From assembly GCF_002836715.1 (NCBI RefSeq), contig NZ_PJAT01000109.1, positions 1-40,045 on the forward strand: a DNA stretch of 40,045 nucleotides. The letters are read 5' to 3'. Shown here piece by piece: positions 39,080 through 40,045 of the stretch. The position numbers were made by a program, and so were the translations under genes. The DNA comes from Psychrobacter sp. 4Dc (GTDB taxonomy: Bacteria > Pseudomonadota > Gammaproteobacteria > Pseudomonadales > Moraxellaceae). Each line of letters starts with the position of its first letter. The first letter of the stretch is position 1. The notes under the pieces are model-generated. The model saw only the letters and a program-made list of their open reading frames with translations, searched no databases and was not told where the DNA came from.

Positions 39080-40045
39080 TATCTTCGTCCTGAAAAAAAG
39101 CCAATCGGCCATTCTTCTAAAAACCCATCATTATTAAAATGAGAAAATTTTATATTTGTAGTACTACTATTAAACTCCTTCGCAAAAAGAACGATATTGA
39201 CATCTTGAGCTTCTAAATCTCCATCTTCAATGCAATCGCCTAAAGTATCTATCATAGTGTTACTATGAGTCTCAAATATAATTTTAAGTGATATGTTTTT
39301 TTCTTTTGCTGCATTTATTACTAATACAAACATTTTAGCTAACTTGGCTTGATATTCAGGATGCAAATGTAGCTCAGGCTGTTCAATTGCAAATATAATA
39401 CTTATATTACGTATTCTAGATCCGTTTTTAGGTTTTGAAGTTTCCATCCAAATTGATGCAACAATAGGTAGGATTTGAGAAAAACCAAAACCCATATCAT
39501 TTATATTATATTCTTTGGGATCGTCTTCTGTTTGAATTTGTAGGGCATAATGAAGTCCTAATTCTTCTACTCGAACTTTAAAGCCAAAATTTTCACTTGT
39601 CCACTGAGCAAATCTCTCATTTTCTTTAGTAGAAAAAGACCTTAGTAACATAGCTAAATTGGAACCAGTATGATCTATTTCTTTGACCTGTAAGTCTTGA
39701 TGTCTATAATATCTTTCTGCTGTAGCGCGAAGAGGAGCTATATATTTAACATTACTAAAGGTTCTTTCCATCTCTTGGTTTAAAGTGGATAATAAGCTGC
39801 TTATATTTGCAGATAAAGTTAATCCATAGACAGTCTCACAAATGATCCTTTCTTTTTTTTCTAAATTTCTTATAAAAGTTTTATTACCTTTGAAAACTTT
39901 TTCTAATACGTCTTTAATTTCGCTACGTTCATTTACTCCAATTCGAGCAATGCCGTTTTTAATTGTAGATTCGCTTGTGTTCCCTTGAAAATACTTTTTT
40001 AATTCTATATATAACTTTTCAGAAAAATATCTGTACATTCCATTT
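39079..40045 (-). CDS. ABC-type AAA ATPase with DUF3696-like C-terminus, 5' end beyond the window
   Basis: The visible 319 residues from ATG 40038, with the frame open to the window edge, are the C-terminal part of an AAA_15/AAA_21-like (SMC/OLD-related) ATPase. From ATG 40038 numbering: YIAPLRATAERYY (99-111), the signature-like GFGFSQILP (183-191), Walker B IIFAIEQPELHLHP (214-227), and the His switch FETHSNTMI (255-263). DGFLEEWPIGFF (304-315) fits the DUF3696 tail. Walker A is missing here, so the true start must lie upstream of the window and ATG 40038 is internal. The stop overlaps the next gene's start. Such ATPases often sense invaders and license a partner effector. Confidence 0.85.
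   Translation of the reverse strand, partial: NGMYRYFSEKLYIELKKYFQGNTSESTIKNGIARIGVNERSEIKDVLEKVFKGNKTFIRNLEKKERIICETVYGLTLSANISSLLSTLNQEMERTFSNVKYIAPLRATAERYYRHQDLQVKEIDHTGSNLAMLLRSFSTKENERFAQWTSENFGFKVRVEELGLHYALQIQTEDDPKEYNINDMGFGFSQILPIVASIWMETSKPKNGSRIRNISIIFAIEQPELHLHPEYQAKLAKMFVLVINAAKEKNISLKIIFETHSNTMIDTLGDCIEDGDLEAQDVNIVLFAKEFNSSTTNIKFSHFNNDGFLEEWPIGFFSGRR

Noticed and set aside
37985..40045. Assignment to PARIS, Gabija or Septu
   Set aside because: The ATPase tail and the partner's Cys cluster do not fit what I know of these systems, and no distinguishing domain (for example DUF4435 or HNH) is recognisable.

Overview
The window looks like chromosomal DNA of a Moraxellaceae gammaproteobacterium, most likely Psychrobacter. 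This rests on the moderately AT-rich base composition, the protein flavour (long-form isocitrate lyase, YkuD protein without signal peptide, DUF2057 and YcxB-like proteins) and two gene orders typical of gammaproteobacteria: pyrG-kdsA-eno-ftsB-ispD and purN/purM beside a PerM-type permease and hda. The species call is inference; no search was run.

Layout. 1-2,935: two tandem paralogous outer-membrane porins with matching leaders and matching UUCG-loop terminators; the second starts at TTG. 3,110-12,204: pyrG, kdsA, eno, ftsB and ispD, interrupted between kdsA and eno by an HMA-like protein without its metal-binding cysteines, a CopZ-like chaperone and a CopA-type ATPase. 12,637-16,116: a BLUF photoreceptor with a C-terminal membrane anchor, tRNA-Glu(UUC), a small basic membrane protein, RNase T and pyrC. 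16,452-26,710: argG, an unrecognised membrane protein, a YkuD-domain protein, a CYTH-CHAD protein, aceA with a divergent LysR regulator, and a succinate-semialdehyde dehydrogenase. 26,882-31,372: purN and purM (overlapping by one base) divergent from a PerM permease and hda; the hda stop codon is the first unit of a 15-bp tandem repeat. 31,580-37,896: DUF2057 protein, dps, YcxB-like protein, serS and tkt.

37,985-40,045: directly after the tkt terminator, and convergent with it, lies a visibly more AT-rich two-gene operon. It encodes an ABC-type AAA ATPase with a DUF3696-like tail (its N-terminus lies outside the window) and a translationally coupled 364-residue protein with a TOPRIM-like DxD strand and a cysteine cluster. 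The organisation matches ATPase-plus-effector anti-phage systems, but I cannot assign it to a named one. It is the best candidate here for an undescribed system.

Most of the rest is housekeeping: nucleotide synthesis (pyrG, pyrC, purM, purN), envelope precursors (kdsA, ispD), central carbon (eno, aceA, tkt), copper homeostasis, and replication or division control (hda, ftsB). Several genes are preceded by perfect inverted repeats (copper chaperone, copA, the dehydrogenase) that could be operators.
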